A stretch of DNA of 43,142 nucleotides from Natrialba taiwanensis DSM 12281 (GTDB lineage Archaea > Halobacteriota > Halobacteria > Halobacteriales > Natrialbaceae): the NCBI RefSeq assembly GCF_000337595.1, contig NZ_AOIL01000013.1, positions 241,213 to 284,354 of the forward strand. Reading direction: 5' to 3'. Below, in pieces: positions 24,347 to 32,790 of the stretch. Made by a program: the position numbers and the translations under genes. The first letter of the stretch is position 1. Each line of letters begins with the position of its first letter. The notes below the pieces were generated by a model. The model was given only the letters and a program-made list of their open reading frames with translations, ran no database searches and was not told the DNA's origin.

Positions 24347-25051
24347 CTACAGCGGAAGGAACTGCCGAACCATCCCGGCGTACAGCCGCGGTGTGCCTCG
24401 CCGCGAGTTCAGGAGCGCATTTTCGAGGGCGACTGCTGCAGCGGTGGTCACGCCGGAGCCGTGGCCGACGAGGACGCGTTCCGGTGCGAACCCGCTGAGG
24501 GCGTCAGTGGGTGGGGTAAATCGCAATACAGGGTGGACCCCGAGGCGTTCGTCGCCGGCGAGGAAGTAGCTGCTCGTCCCGACGGCTTCGGGGACCAGCA
24601 GGGTGCCGTTGTCCGGGTTGTAGACCGCAACTTCCTGCCAGAATCGGTTGTCGACGACGGTGTGTGCTTCGAGTCCGGTGTCGGAGATGTCGTCGGAAAA
24701 GCGGGCCACCGGCGCGTCGAGCTCGTCAGTGACGCCGTCGAAGAACTCGGGGAGATAAACCGGCACGTCGTGGCGGTTTGCGAGTGCGGCGGCGTCGCGC
24801 GTGTGGCGATCGAGACAGACGACGACGCCGGCAACCTCGCCGAGTTCGGCGAGCAGTCGATCGATCCCCTCGACGTCGACCGGATCGAACACCCAGACAT
24901 CGTCGCCCGAGGGCGTGCGGTCGCCGTCGACGGCGAGGGCGTGGCTCGCGCGTTGCATCCGCTCGTCGGGATGGGCGATCCAGCCGACGCCACCGTCGAA
25001 GCGGTCGGTTTCAACGAACTCGGTTGCGCGCTCGTCGACGCGAAAGGACAT
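24347..25051 (-). CDS. Uncharacterised protein, possibly a degenerate metallo-beta-lactamase fold
   Basis: 234 residues from the ATG at 25051, supported by TTTATGG at 25075-25081 (-24 to -30). The frame stays open much further upstream but there it is antisense to the VOC gene. Layout: GGVGWIAHPDERMQRASHALAV, DDVWVFDPVDVEGIDRLL, VVVCLDRHTRDAAALANRHDVPVYLP, and late FAPERVLVGHGSGV. The last blocks look like the H-x-x-D and LVGHG parts of metallo-beta-lactamases. The canonical H-x-H-x-D-H is reduced to DRHTRD. Activity is doubtful. The fold assignment is inference, not recognition of a named family. Confidence 0.65.
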   Translation of the reverse strand: MSFRVDERATEFVETDRFDGGVGWIAHPDERMQRASHALAVDGDRTPSGDDVWVFDPVDVEGIDRLLAELGEVAGVVVCLDRHTRDAAALANRHDVPVYLPEFFDGVTDELDAPVARFSDDISDTGLEAHTVVDNRFWQEVAVYNPDNGTLLVPEAVGTSSYFLAGDERLGVHPVLRFTPPTDALSGFAPERVLVGHGSGVTTAAAVALENALLNSRRGTPRLYAGMVRQFLPL

Positions 25052-25074
25052 GCGAGTTGCTACGTGGGGTCCTC

Positions 25075-25081
25075 CCATAAA
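25075..25081 (-). promoter_or_regulatory. TATA-like box of the 24347-25051 gene
   Basis: TTTATGG on the minus strand, 24-30 bases before the ATG at 25051. It decides the start. Confidence 0.45.
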
Positions 25082-25186
25082 CGTGACAGTGGCTAGTGCC
25101 GATATGCGACCATCCGTGCCGTCGCACAGCCTGCGTGCCGGCAACGCATCTATGTGCCACTCCTGCGTAGACGGGCGTAGAGACAG

Positions 25187-25939
25187 ATGCTCACCGGACT
25201 CTCCTGGCTCGCCCTCGAGGTCAAGGATCTCGACGCAGCACGCGAGTTCTACACCGACCTGCTCGAGTTGCCGGTGCGGACGGATCGCGAGACGGGCGCG
25301 GCGGCATCGGACCCGGACCCGAAACCGGACGCGGACTCGAACGCAGAACCCGAATCGGAACTCGCCGTTGCCGCCGGCGACACGTCCCTCATCCTCCGTC
25401 GGCCCGAAAGCGTTCCGCGCGGCGGACTGCACACCCATTATGCGTTCTCGATTCCGGCCGCGGAGTACGACGACTGGTGGACCCGACTGACGGACGCCGG
25501 CTACGAACTCGAGGAAGCCCAGTTCGGCCCTGCCACATCGCTCTATCTCTACGATCCCGACGGAAATTGCGTCGAACTCGGCCAACAGGATGTTGCCGGC
25601 CCGGGAATCGACGGCATCTTCGAAGTCGTCCTCGAAGTCGAATCCCTCGAACGCGCCCGATCGTTCTACACTGCGCTTGGCTTCGAGACGGCCGACACCG
25701 GCGAGAACAGAACCCGCGTTCGCCTCGACGGCCCGGTGGCACTCGAGTTGTGGGAACCCCATCTCGGCATCGCAAACGCGAGAGGCGGCGTCCATGTCGA
25801 TCTCGGATTCGAAACCGAGACACCGCTGGCCGAACTCGAGGCCGTCGCCGATCGGGTGCGGCAGGTCGACCGGAAGGCGGACGACGAAGTCGTCATTCGC
25901 GATCCGGACGGTCACGTCGTGACGTTCGTGTCGCCGTAA
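25187..25939 (+). CDS. Two-domain VOC (glyoxalase/extradiol-dioxygenase-like) protein
   Basis: 250 residues with two vicinal-oxygen-chelate domains. Domain 1 (about 1-130): LSWLALEVKDLDAAREFYTD, then HYAFSIPA and LYDPDGNCVELGQQ. Domain 2 (about 138-250): IFEVVLEVESLERARSFYTALGF, GGVHVDLGF and IRDPDGHVVTFVSP. Each domain carries the DPDGxxxE/T end. An Asp/Glu/Pro-rich insert (about 42-64) interrupts domain 1 and is a typical haloarchaeal loop. VOC proteins are metal-dependent isomerases, dioxygenases or resistance proteins. The substrate is unknown. It is divergent from the neighbouring minus-strand gene. Confidence 0.82.
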   Translation: MLTGLSWLALEVKDLDAAREFYTDLLELPVRTDRETGAAASDPDPKPDADSNAEPESELAVAAGDTSLILRRPESVPRGGLHTHYAFSIPAAEYDDWWTRLTDAGYELEEAQFGPATSLYLYDPDGNCVELGQQDVAGPGIDGIFEVVLEVESLERARSFYTALGFETADTGENRTRVRLDGPVALELWEPHLGIANARGGVHVDLGFETETPLAELEAVADRVRQVDRKADDEVVIRDPDGHVVTFVSP

Positions 25940-25954
25940 TTCGCAACCGCGACA

Positions 25955-26182
25955 CTACTCGGTAAGCGGAAGCACGATGCCGAAGACCCAGGGGGAGAAG
26001 AACCCGATCAAGAGGCCGAGTACCTCGGCGTAGAAAAAGAGGGTGTGTTCCCAGCCGGGCAGGCCACCGTAGAAGGCGTTTCCGGCGAGTTCACCGCCGG
26101 CACCGAGGGCAAACACACCGAGGCCGAGCAGGAAGCCGGTTTTGGTCAGACGGGCGTAATTGAGCGAACCGTAACGTCCCAT
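25955..26182 (-). CDS. Small membrane protein with two helices
   Basis: 75 residues. A polar start MGRYGSLNYARLTKTG precedes helix 1 (about 17-32, FLLGLGVFALGAGGEL). A loop GNAFYGGLPGWEH follows, then helix 2 (about 46-70, TLFFYAEVLGLLIGFFSPWVFGI). Termini are short. I believe it is conserved among haloarchaea but cannot name a function. CGATTAGG at 26207-26214 (minus strand CCTAATCG) lies about 27 bases upstream. It is convergent with the VOC gene. Confidence 0.65.
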   Translation of the reverse strand: MGRYGSLNYARLTKTGFLLGLGVFALGAGGELAGNAFYGGLPGWEHTLFFYAEVLGLLIGFFSPWVFGIVLPLTE

Positions 26183-26242
26183 ACGTAGTCGTCTCGTTCC
26201 AGTACCCTAATCGTTATGAGATGTCGCCGCCGGTGGGTATAC

Positions 26243-26533
26243 TTACAATCTGTCAGTACTCACGTCGACGCCGGGCGGCGTGACGAGCAAGAACCCGCGG
26301 AAGTGGACCAGATTGCCGCCGGATTCTCTGACATCGCGAGCGAATCCGGACGCGAGGTCATTGACATCGCCCTCGACGCAGAGAACGAGGACGTTTCCCT
26401 TCGAAATTGCCACTAGCCACTCGTCCGGCGGCGTCTCTCCGTCGAGAACGCCGAGTACGATGCTCCCTTCGATGTCGAGTTCCTCGTCGATGTGTTCCTC
26501 GACCGCCCGGAGGTCGAGGTCGAAGTCGCTCAT
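26243..26533 (-). CDS. Small haloarchaeal protein (DUF5779-like)
   Basis: 96 residues from the ATG at 26533. It has MSDFDLDLRAVEEHIDEEL, SIVLGVLDGETPPDEWL, NVLVLCVEGDVNDLASGFARDV, and GNLVHFRGFLLVTPPGVDV with the end STDRL. This matches what I remember of the haloarchaeal DUF5779 family (unknown function, about 95 residues). It looks like a small alpha/beta domain with a central hydrophobic strand pair. The frame is open far upstream, but that part is Arg-rich and antisense-like, so the ATG at 26533 is the start. It lies 62 bases downstream of the ferritin-like gene. Confidence 0.7.
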   Translation of the reverse strand: MSDFDLDLRAVEEHIDEELDIEGSIVLGVLDGETPPDEWLVAISKGNVLVLCVEGDVNDLASGFARDVRESGGNLVHFRGFLLVTPPGVDVSTDRL

Positions 26534-26595
26534 GTGGGCTTCCTGGGAGCGCGATGAGAAAAACGTTCCTCTGCTAGAGAGTGTTCGGATCTCGC

Positions 26596-27051
26596 TCAGT
26601 CGCTCGGGAACTCCTTTTGAAACCCGCGGAACTCCGTCCGGTGGGCCTCCTCGTCGGACAGAATCGTCACGGCAACGTCTTCCGTTACTGGGTCGTTCGC
26701 CTCGGTGGCAGCTTCGTGAAGCGACTGGTAGGTTTCGATCGCGTCCTCCTCGGCCTCGAGTACGCCCTCGATGACTGATTGGACATCGGTCGTGTCTTCG
26801 GGCGGCTGCAGGCCGGACTGGCTCGCCTCGAAGGCCGCCGAGCCGGGCGGTGACTGCTCGAGTTGTTTCAGTCGGTTCCCGAGCATTCGGGCGTGTTCGA
26901 GTTCCTCTTGGACGTCGGCTTCGAGACTCTCTTTGACCTCTTCGGCGTGGACGCCGTCGAGAACGATCGCGTTGGTCAGGTAGTTCATCACGGTCTCTAA
27001 TTCGTCGACGTAGGCCTCGGTCAACAGCTCGGTTATCTCGTCGGTCGTCAT
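26596..27051 (-). CDS. Ferritin-like (bacterioferritin/rubrerythrin-type) protein
   Basis: 151 residues forming a four-helix bundle. The metal-ligand pattern is visible: E in YVDELETVMNYL, E and H in QEELEHARMLGNRL (ExxH), E in VLEAEEDAIETYQSL, and ExxH in ILSDEEAHRTEF. This is the diiron E...ExxH...E...ExxH signature. A role in iron handling or peroxide/oxygen stress is the family expectation. The loop PPGSAAFEASQSG is unusually long. The ATG at 27051 has CTTTACTC at 27077-27084 as a possible TATA. Confidence 0.8.
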   Translation of the reverse strand: MTTDEITELLTEAYVDELETVMNYLTNAIVLDGVHAEEVKESLEADVQEELEHARMLGNRLKQLEQSPPGSAAFEASQSGLQPPEDTTDVQSVIEGVLEAEEDAIETYQSLHEAATEANDPVTEDVAVTILSDEEAHRTEFRGFQKEFPSD

Positions 27052-27504
27052 ACGGATGATCGTTCACCGACGGAGAGTAAAGTAGTGATACCTGCATACG
27101 AGACACACGCGAGGCCGGCGATGATTTATCCGGGAGGCGATATTGCTGTCGCCGCTCGCGGTCCAACACCGTCAGGACCGATCGCTGAACTCGCCAGTAA
27201 CATTCGACATCATTGCCCATTCGTCCTCGATACCGGGTCGAAATTGATGTATGGTACTGGAAAGTAGCTCGTTCTCGGAACTAGTGACCAAACGTCCACT
27301 GTGTGGCGCGCGCCAGCGTTCGGCGCTCCCGTTCGGCACCAGCTGCGGGTCTCCATGCGCCGGTTTGGCAAAACGAGCCGGTTTTGCAAAGTATGGTATT
27401 AGGGGAATTATATTGATTAGTGCCGTTGGTTGCTTGCGATTTCCCACTGGCAGATTCTATCATGATCGATCAACACATCAGGAGGCCGGCATCTAGGCAC
27501 CAGA
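27052..27504. other. Intergenic region upstream of leuA
   Basis: About 490 bases separate the divergent ferritin-like gene and leuA. Contents: the ferritin promoter near 27080, a tandem 18-bp direct repeat at 27359-27394, an A/T-rich GAATTATATTGATTAG at 27405-27420 and a run to the leuA TATA. Short open frames here (for example 27085-27267) lack haloarchaeal codon bias and I do not call them. Confidence 0.45.
27359..27394. repeat. Tandem 18-bp direct repeat with internal inverted repeat
   Basis: GCCGGTTTGGCAAAACGA (27359-27376) is followed directly by GCCGGTTTTGCAAAGTAT (27377-27394). Across the junction GCAAAAC (27368-27374) and GTTTTGC (27381-27387) form an inverted repeat with a 6-base spacer. 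It sits about 150 bases before the leuA start, so it is a possible regulator site. Confidence 0.5.
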
Positions 27505-27512
27505 TTTATATA
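27505..27512 (+). promoter_or_regulatory. TATA box of the leuA-ilv-leu operon
   Basis: TTTATATA lies 28-35 bases before the ATG at 27540. It supports 27540 as the true leuA start and a very short or absent leader. Confidence 0.65.
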
Positions 27513-27539
27513 GAACATCCACCCTCGGATTCGGATACA

Positions 27540-28809
27540 ATGTCTCACCAAGACAGCCCATCCTCTGACACCAGTCAGGGGGGTCGAGTTCTTCCAGGGC
27601 ACGTTAGATTCTACTGACGAAATCGAGTCAGCACGTGTCTTCGATACCACCCTCCGGGATGGTGAACAATCGCCCGGAACATCGTTCTCGTACGACGACA
27701 AACGGCAGATCGCCGCGATTCTGGACGACATGGGAACCCACGTCATCGAGGCGGGATTCCCGGTCAACTCCGACGCGGAGTTCGAAGCCGTTCGTGATAT
27801 TGCTTCCTCGACGTCGACGACCACCTGCGGGTTAGCCCGCGTCGTCGACGACGATATCGACGCGGCGCTCGATTCCGGCGTCGAGATGGTACACACCTTC
27901 GTAAGTACCAGCGACGTTCAGATCGAGGATTCGATGCACGCGACGCGAGACGAGGTTGTACAGCGCGCAGTCGAGTCGGTCGAACGCATTACGGACGCGG
28001 GTGCCACCTGTATGTTCTCGCCGATGGACGCGACGCGAACCGACGAGACGTTCCTCATCGACGTGGTCGAGGCGGTCACCGAAGCCGGCGTCGACTGGAT
28101 CAACGTCCCCGACACCTGCGGCGTTGCCACACCGGGTCGCTTCCGGGACATGATCGCGAAGATCTGCGCCCACACCGACGCCCGGATCGACGTCCACACC
28201 CACGACGACTTCGGGCTGGCCACCGCGAACGCGCTGGCCGGCATCGAAGCGGGGGCCGACCAGGCCCAAGTCTCGGTGAACTCGATCGGCGAGCGAGCCG
28301 GCAACGCCGCCTACGAGGAGTTCGTCATGAGTGTCGAGTCGCTCTACCAGTCCGACACTGGTATCGACACGACGCGCATCGCCGAACTCTCGCGAGTCGT
28401 CGAGGAGAAAAGCGGCATGGCGACGCCCGGCAACAAGCCGGTCGTCGGCGATAACGCCTTCTCCCACGAGAGCGGCATCCACGCCGCCGGCGTGATCGAG
28501 AACTCCGATACCTTCGAGCCGGGCGTGATGACGCCGGAAATGGTTGGTGCCGAGCGCCGACTGGTCATGGGTAAACACACCGGAACGCACTCGGTCCGCG
28601 AGCGACTGCAGGAGTGTGGCTACGACCCAACAACGGAGCAGGTACGGGCGGTCACCCGCCGCGTCAAGGACTACGGCGCGGAAAAGCGCCGGGTTACGGT
28701 CAGCGATCTGGAACGGTTCGCCGAGGACGCTGACGTCGATCGTCAGCAGGAATCGGACCGGACCGACCAGCAGGATCAGGACCAGGAGCACGAGGAGGTG
28801 CGCATCTGA
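27540..28809 (+). CDS. leuA: 2-isopropylmalate (or citramalate) synthase, frame broken near the start
   Basis: LeuA-type DRE-TIM enzyme condensing acetyl-CoA with a 2-oxo acid. The ATG at 27540 reads MSHQDSPSSDTSQ and then runs into a six-G run (27578-27583) after which this frame stops at 27615. In the +1 frame the family N-terminus continues at once: GVEFFQGTLDSTDEIESARV, then the metal/substrate motif FDTTLRDGEQSPG, VIEAGFPVNSDAEFEA, and H-x-H (DVHTHDDFG). Removing one G joins the two parts. If the shift is real, the only in-frame start is 27730, which lacks the essential DTTLRDGEQ block. After repair the protein has about 422 residues and ends soon after GKHTGTHSVRERL. It lacks most of the C-terminal allosteric domain and has a Gln/Asp/Glu-rich tail. 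Confidence 0.8.
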
Positions 28810-29165
28810 ATAATGCCCTCCTCGGTTGCCAGCAGTCGTGAGCACCTGCTATCGCGTTCGTCCGTGAGAGGGTGCAACGATTACCCCACTCCCAACAGTT
28901 ATGACCCTCGGGCAGCGTACGTTACCAGCAATGACGTTCCGCGCTGCGCCGTCGGCCCGTCGGTCGGGAGACAGCAGCGCGTTCGCCTCGATTCGTATTG
29001 TAGGGGCCTGCTAGCCCCTCACTCAGTACTTCACCACCGTCGACCCCGTTTCGCCGCATCGTTTTCAGAGCGACAAGCCACGCTACAGATGACAACACGG
29101 ACACCACGGTACCGGTCGCAGCGATTCACCCGGTCGAATCGCCGCACGACGGCGGGAGGTAATCG
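28810..29165 (+). other. Leader/intergenic region between leuA and ilvB
   Basis: 356 bases inside the operon. A perfect hairpin AGGGGC-CTGCTA-GCCCCT lies at 29002-29019. A good Shine-Dalgarno GGAGGT (29155-29160) sits 5 bases before the ilvB ATG. The open frame that spans the region is rich in Arg, Ser and Cys, lacks acidic bias and is probably not coding. No TATA lies 25-30 bases before 29166, so ilvB has a long leader or is read from leuA. Confidence 0.5.
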
Positions 29166-31043
29166 ATGAGCGAACGCGCAACGTCGGTTTCACCACCGGA
29201 GGAACAGCACGACGACCAGAATCAGGACCAAAACCAGGACGCACAACAGCCACAGGGCGACGCTGAAACCGACGAGTTCAGCGCGCCATCAGCGGAGACA
29301 CAAGCGGAACCCGTAACAACGGGTGCCGAATCCGTCGTCCGCGCGTTGGAGAACGCCGGCGTCGAGTACGCCTTCGGCGTGCAGGGCGGGGCGATCATGC
29401 CCATCTACGATGCGCTCTACGACTCGGAGATCCAACACGTGACGATGGCTCACGAGCAGGGTGCGGCCCACGCGGCCGACGCCTACGGCATCGTCTCTGG
29501 CGAGCCGGGCGTCTGCCTGGCCACCTCGGGGCCGGGCGCGACGAACCTCGTCACCGGCATCGCGGACGCCGACATGGACTCGGATCCGATGCTCGCGCTG
29601 ACCGGGCAGGTGCCGACCGAACTCGTCGGCAACGACGCCTTCCAGGAGACGGACACGACGGGCGTCACGACGCCGGTCACGAAGGACAACACGTTCGCCG
29701 CCGATCCGGACGGCGTCGGCACCGACGTTAGCGAAGCCTTCGCACTCGCCCGCGAGGGACGGCCCGGGCCGACGCTGGTCGACCTGCCGAAGGACGTGAC
29801 GAACGCTGAGACGGACGCCGAGCCAGACGCTCCGGAAACGCCCGATACCTACGAGTTCACCGAGGAGGCCGATCCGGAGATCGTCGCGGCTGCGGCCGAG
29901 CAAATCAAGACCGCAAACCGACCCGTCATGCTGCTCGGCGGCGGCGTCATCAAGGGCGAGGCCAGCGAGACCTGCCGCGAGTTCGCGATCGAACACGAGA
30001 TTCCGGTCGTCACGACGATGCCTGCTATCGGCGCGTTCCCCGAGGATCACGAACTCGCGATGGAGATGGCGGGCATGCACGGCACCGGCTACGCCAATAT
30101 GGCGATCACCCACTGCGATACGATGGTCGCCGTCGGGACGCGCTTTGACGACCGCCTCACGGGCGGCATCGAGACGTTCGCGCCCGACGCGGAGATCATC
30201 CACGTCGACATCGATCCCGCGGAAATCTCGAAGAACATCCACGCGGACTACCCGCTGGTCGGCGACGCTGACACCGTCGTCTCGCAGCTGGCACACGCCG
30301 TCGAGAACTCGCCGCAGGCGACGAAGTGGCGCGCCCAGTGCCAGCAGTGGAAGTCCGATTACTCGATGGCCTACGACGTTCCGTCAGAGCAGAGCGCTGA
30401 CGAACCGTCGACTTCGTCGAAGATCCCCGAAGACGAGCCGGTTCGCCCCGAGTTCGTCGTCGAAGCCTTGGACGAGGCTACGAGCGATCGCGCGGTCGTC
30501 ACGACCGGCGTCGGCCAGCACCAGATGTGGGCCTGCCAGTACTGGACGTTCACCGAGCCCCGGACGTGGGTCTCGAGTCACGGCCTCGGCGCGATGGGCT
30601 ACGGGTTGCCCGCTGCCATCGGCGCGCGCCTGGCGGCCGACGACGATCAGGAGGTCGTCTGCATCGACGGCGACGGCTCGTTCCTGATGACCCTACAGGG
30701 GCTGTCCGTGGCCGTCCGCGAGAACTTGGACATCACCGTCGCCGTGCTCAACAACGAGTACATCGGCATGGTCCGCCAGTGGCAGGACGCCTTCTTCGAG
30801 GGCCGCCACTCGGCCTCGGAGTACGGCTGGACGCCCGAGTTCGACACGATCGCCGAAGCCTTCGGCGCGACGGGCTTCCGGATCGATACGTACGACGAGG
30901 TCGCGGACACGATCGCCGCGGCGCTGTCCGAAGACGGGCCCTCCGTGATCGACGTGCACATCGATCCGCAGGCGAACGTCTATCCGATGGTGCCAAGCGG
31001 CGGGGACAACGGCCAGTTCGCGCTGGCGGAGGACCAGCTATGA
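29166..31043 (+). CDS. ilvB: Acetolactate synthase, large (catalytic) subunit
   Basis: 625 residues. A ThDP- and FAD-dependent enzyme forming acetolactate or acetohydroxybutyrate for valine, leucine and isoleucine. A roughly 55-residue extension rich in Gln, Asp and Glu (DQNQDQNQDAQQPQ) precedes the Pyr domain, which has the catalytic Glu in MAHEQGAAHAADAYG and GPGATNLVTGIADA. The central FAD domain has GGGVIKGEASE and GTRFDDRLTG. The PP domain has GLGAMGYGLPAAIGA and the ThDP-Mg motif GDGSFLM...NNEYIGMVRQWQ. The end is ALAEDQL. The ATG at 29166 has a strong SD. The stop overlaps the ilvN start (ATGA), so translation is coupled. Confidence 0.95.
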   Translation: MSERATSVSPPEEQHDDQNQDQNQDAQQPQGDAETDEFSAPSAETQAEPVTTGAESVVRALENAGVEYAFGVQGGAIMPIYDALYDSEIQHVTMAHEQGAAHAADAYGIVSGEPGVCLATSGPGATNLVTGIADADMDSDPMLALTGQVPTELVGNDAFQETDTTGVTTPVTKDNTFAADPDGVGTDVSEAFALAREGRPGPTLVDLPKDVTNAETDAEPDAPETPDTYEFTEEADPEIVAAAAEQIKTANRPVMLLGGGVIKGEASETCREFAIEHEIPVVTTMPAIGAFPEDHELAMEMAGMHGTGYANMAITHCDTMVAVGTRFDDRLTGGIETFAPDAEIIHVDIDPAEISKNIHADYPLVGDADTVVSQLAHAVENSPQATKWRAQCQQWKSDYSMAYDVPSEQSADEPSTSSKIPEDEPVRPEFVVEALDEATSDRAVVTTGVGQHQMWACQYWTFTEPRTWVSSHGLGAMGYGLPAAIGARLAADDDQEVVCIDGDGSFLMTLQGLSVAVRENLDITVAVLNNEYIGMVRQWQDAFFEGRHSASEYGWTPEFDTIAEAFGATGFRIDTYDEVADTIAAALSEDGPSVIDVHIDPQANVYPMVPSGGDNGQFALAEDQL

Positions 31044-31729
31044 CTGACGGAAACGGAGACCGACGCCGCGGGCTGGACGGTCCGGCCCCCGAAGAGCGCC
31101 CGACCCCGACGGGCCGGCGCAACGAGCAGGGGATCCGGATCGACCCCGCGGTCGAGGCCACGCACGAGCCTCGTCGCACCGTCATCTCGACCCTGGTCGA
31201 ACACGAACCCGGCGTGCTCTCGGACGTCTCGGGACTATTCTCGAGACGGCAGTTCAACATCGAGAGCCTGACCGTCGGGCCGACGACCGACGAAGACCGC
31301 GCGCGGATCACGCTGGTCGTCGAGGAGCCAGACCCCGGCATCGACCAGATCAAGAAACAACTGCGCAAACTCGTGCCGGTCATCTCCGTTCGCGAACTCG
31401 AATCCGACGCGATGCGACGCGAACTCGCGCTCGTGAAGATCGACGCCGACGAGCCGGCCCAGGTGTCGGCCGTCGCGGACATGTACGACGGCAAGACCGT
31501 CGACTCCTGTCCCGAAACGGCGACGATCGAGATCACCGGCTCGCGCCAGAAGATCGACGCCGCGATCGAGACCTTCGAGCAGTTCGGCATCCGCGAGATC
31601 GACCGCACCGGCACCACGGCGCTCGCCCGCGGCATTCAGAGCACCGCCGCGCCCGCGAGCACGACCGAATCGACCGCCACCGAGGCGAGCCAACCGCAGA
31701 ACCAATACGCACCAGCAGACGATGACTGA
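31040..31729 (+). CDS. ilvN: Acetolactate synthase, small (regulatory) subunit
   Basis: 229 residues. An N-terminal ACT domain from about 47 ([21 protein letters not shown], then [20 protein letters not shown]) binds valine and mediates feedback control. The second half ([19 protein letters not shown] to about 190) forms the C-terminal small-subunit domain with [20 protein letters not shown] and [15 protein letters not shown] 45-residue Arg/Pro/Glu-rich extension and an Ala/Thr/Glu/Gln tail are additions typical of haloarchaea. The ATG at 31040 overlaps the ilvB stop by 4 bases, and the stop region overlaps ilvC by 8 bases. Confidence 0.93.
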   Translation: MTDGNGDRRRGLDGPAPEERPTPTGRRNEQGIRIDPAVEATHEPRRTVISTLVEHEPGVLSDVSGLFSRRQFNIESLTVGPTTDEDRARITLVVEEPDPGIDQIKKQLRKLVPVISVRELESDAMRRELALVKIDADEPAQVSAVADMYDGKTVDSCPETATIEITGSRQKIDAAIETFEQFGIREIDRTGTTALARGIQSTAAPASTTESTATEASQPQNQYAPADDD

Positions 31730-32777
31730 CGAATTCACCACCGACATCTACTACGACGACGACGCAGACGTATCGACGCTCGACGACGACACCGTGGCCG
31801 TGCTCGGCTACGGCAGCCAGGGCCACGCCCACGCGCTGAACCTCCACGAAAGCGACATCGATGTCGTCGTCGGCCTCCGAGAGAACTCGTCTTCGCGCTC
31901 GGCCGCAGAGGCGGACGGGCTCACGGTCACGACGCCGGCAGATGCCGTCTCCCAGGCATCCTACGTCTCCGTCCTCGTGCCGGACACCGTCCAGCCGGCG
32001 GTCTACGAGAACGCCATCGAGCCGAACCTGGAGGCCGGCGATACGCTCCAGTTCGCCCACGGGCTGAACATCCACTACAACCAGATCCAGCCGCCGGAAG
32101 GCGTCGACGTGACGATGGTCGCCCCGAAGAGCCCGGGCCACCTCGTCCGCCGGAACTACGAGAACGATGAAGGGACCCCCGGCCTGCTCGCGATCTACCA
32201 GGACGAAAGCGGCGACGCCCAAGAGCGAGCGCTCGCGTACGCGAAGGGTATCGGCTGCACCCGCGCCGGCGTCATCGAGACGACCTTCCGGGAGGAAGTC
32301 GAGTCCGACCTCTTCGGCGAACAGGCCGTCCTCTGTGGCGGCGTCACCTCGCTGGTCAAACACGGCTACGAGACGCTCGTCGACGCGGGCTACTCGCCCG
32401 AAATCGCCTACTTCGAGTGCCTGAACGAACTCAAACTGATCGTCGACCTGATGTACGAAGGCGGCCACGCCGAGATGTGGGATTCGGTCTCCGACACCGC
32501 CGAGTACGGCGGCCTCTCCCGCGGCGATCGGATCGTCGACGAGAACGTCCGTGAAAACATGGAAGAGACGCTGGAAGAGATCCAGAACGGCGAGTTCACC
32601 CGCGAGTGGATTCTCGAGAACCAGTCCGGGCGTCCGAGCTACACGCAGCTTCGCCAGGCCGAGAAGAACCACGAGATCGAGGAGGTCGGCGAACGGCTGC
32701 GCGAGCTGTTTGCCTGGGCCGAAGAATCGAACGAGAGCGAATCCGCCGAAGGGGCGGAAGTGCCGGCGGACGACTGA
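31722..32777 (+). CDS. ilvC: Ketol-acid reductoisomerase (class I)
   Basis: 351 residues. It converts acetolactate or acetohydroxybutyrate to the dihydroxy acids. The N-terminal Rossmann domain has [17 protein letters not shown] (residues about 25-41). Pro/Gly contacts are in [12 protein letters not shown]. The C-terminal knotted domain has the Mg ligands in [21 protein letters not shown] and E in [18 protein letters not shown]. An acidic tail of about 20 residues ([16 protein letters not shown]) follows the conserved end. It starts within the end of ilvN (8-base overlap). The enzyme length matches class I, with one knotted domain. Confidence 0.95.
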   Translation: MTDEFTTDIYYDDDADVSTLDDDTVAVLGYGSQGHAHALNLHESDIDVVVGLRENSSSRSAAEADGLTVTTPADAVSQASYVSVLVPDTVQPAVYENAIEPNLEAGDTLQFAHGLNIHYNQIQPPEGVDVTMVAPKSPGHLVRRNYENDEGTPGLLAIYQDESGDAQERALAYAKGIGCTRAGVIETTFREEVESDLFGEQAVLCGGVTSLVKHGYETLVDAGYSPEIAYFECLNELKLIVDLMYEGGHAEMWDSVSDTAEYGGLSRGDRIVDENVRENMEETLEEIQNGEFTREWILENQSGRPSYTQLRQAEKNHEIEEVGERLRELFAWAEESNESESAEGAEVPADD

Positions 32778-32790
32778 GACCTGAGAACCG

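Noticed and set aside
24347..25915. Long minus-strand frame running to 25915
   Set aside because: The part beyond 25051 is antisense to the VOC gene. A TATA-like box and ATG at 25051 mark the real start.
27085..27447. Short frames on both strands in the ferritin-leuA gap
   Set aside because: There is no codon bias, RBS or promoter match, and composition is unlike haloarchaeal proteins.
28813..29169. A 118-residue plus-strand frame between leuA and ilvB
   Set aside because: It is rich in Arg, Ser and Cys without acidic bias and ends just inside ilvB. It includes the hairpin, so a leader is more likely.
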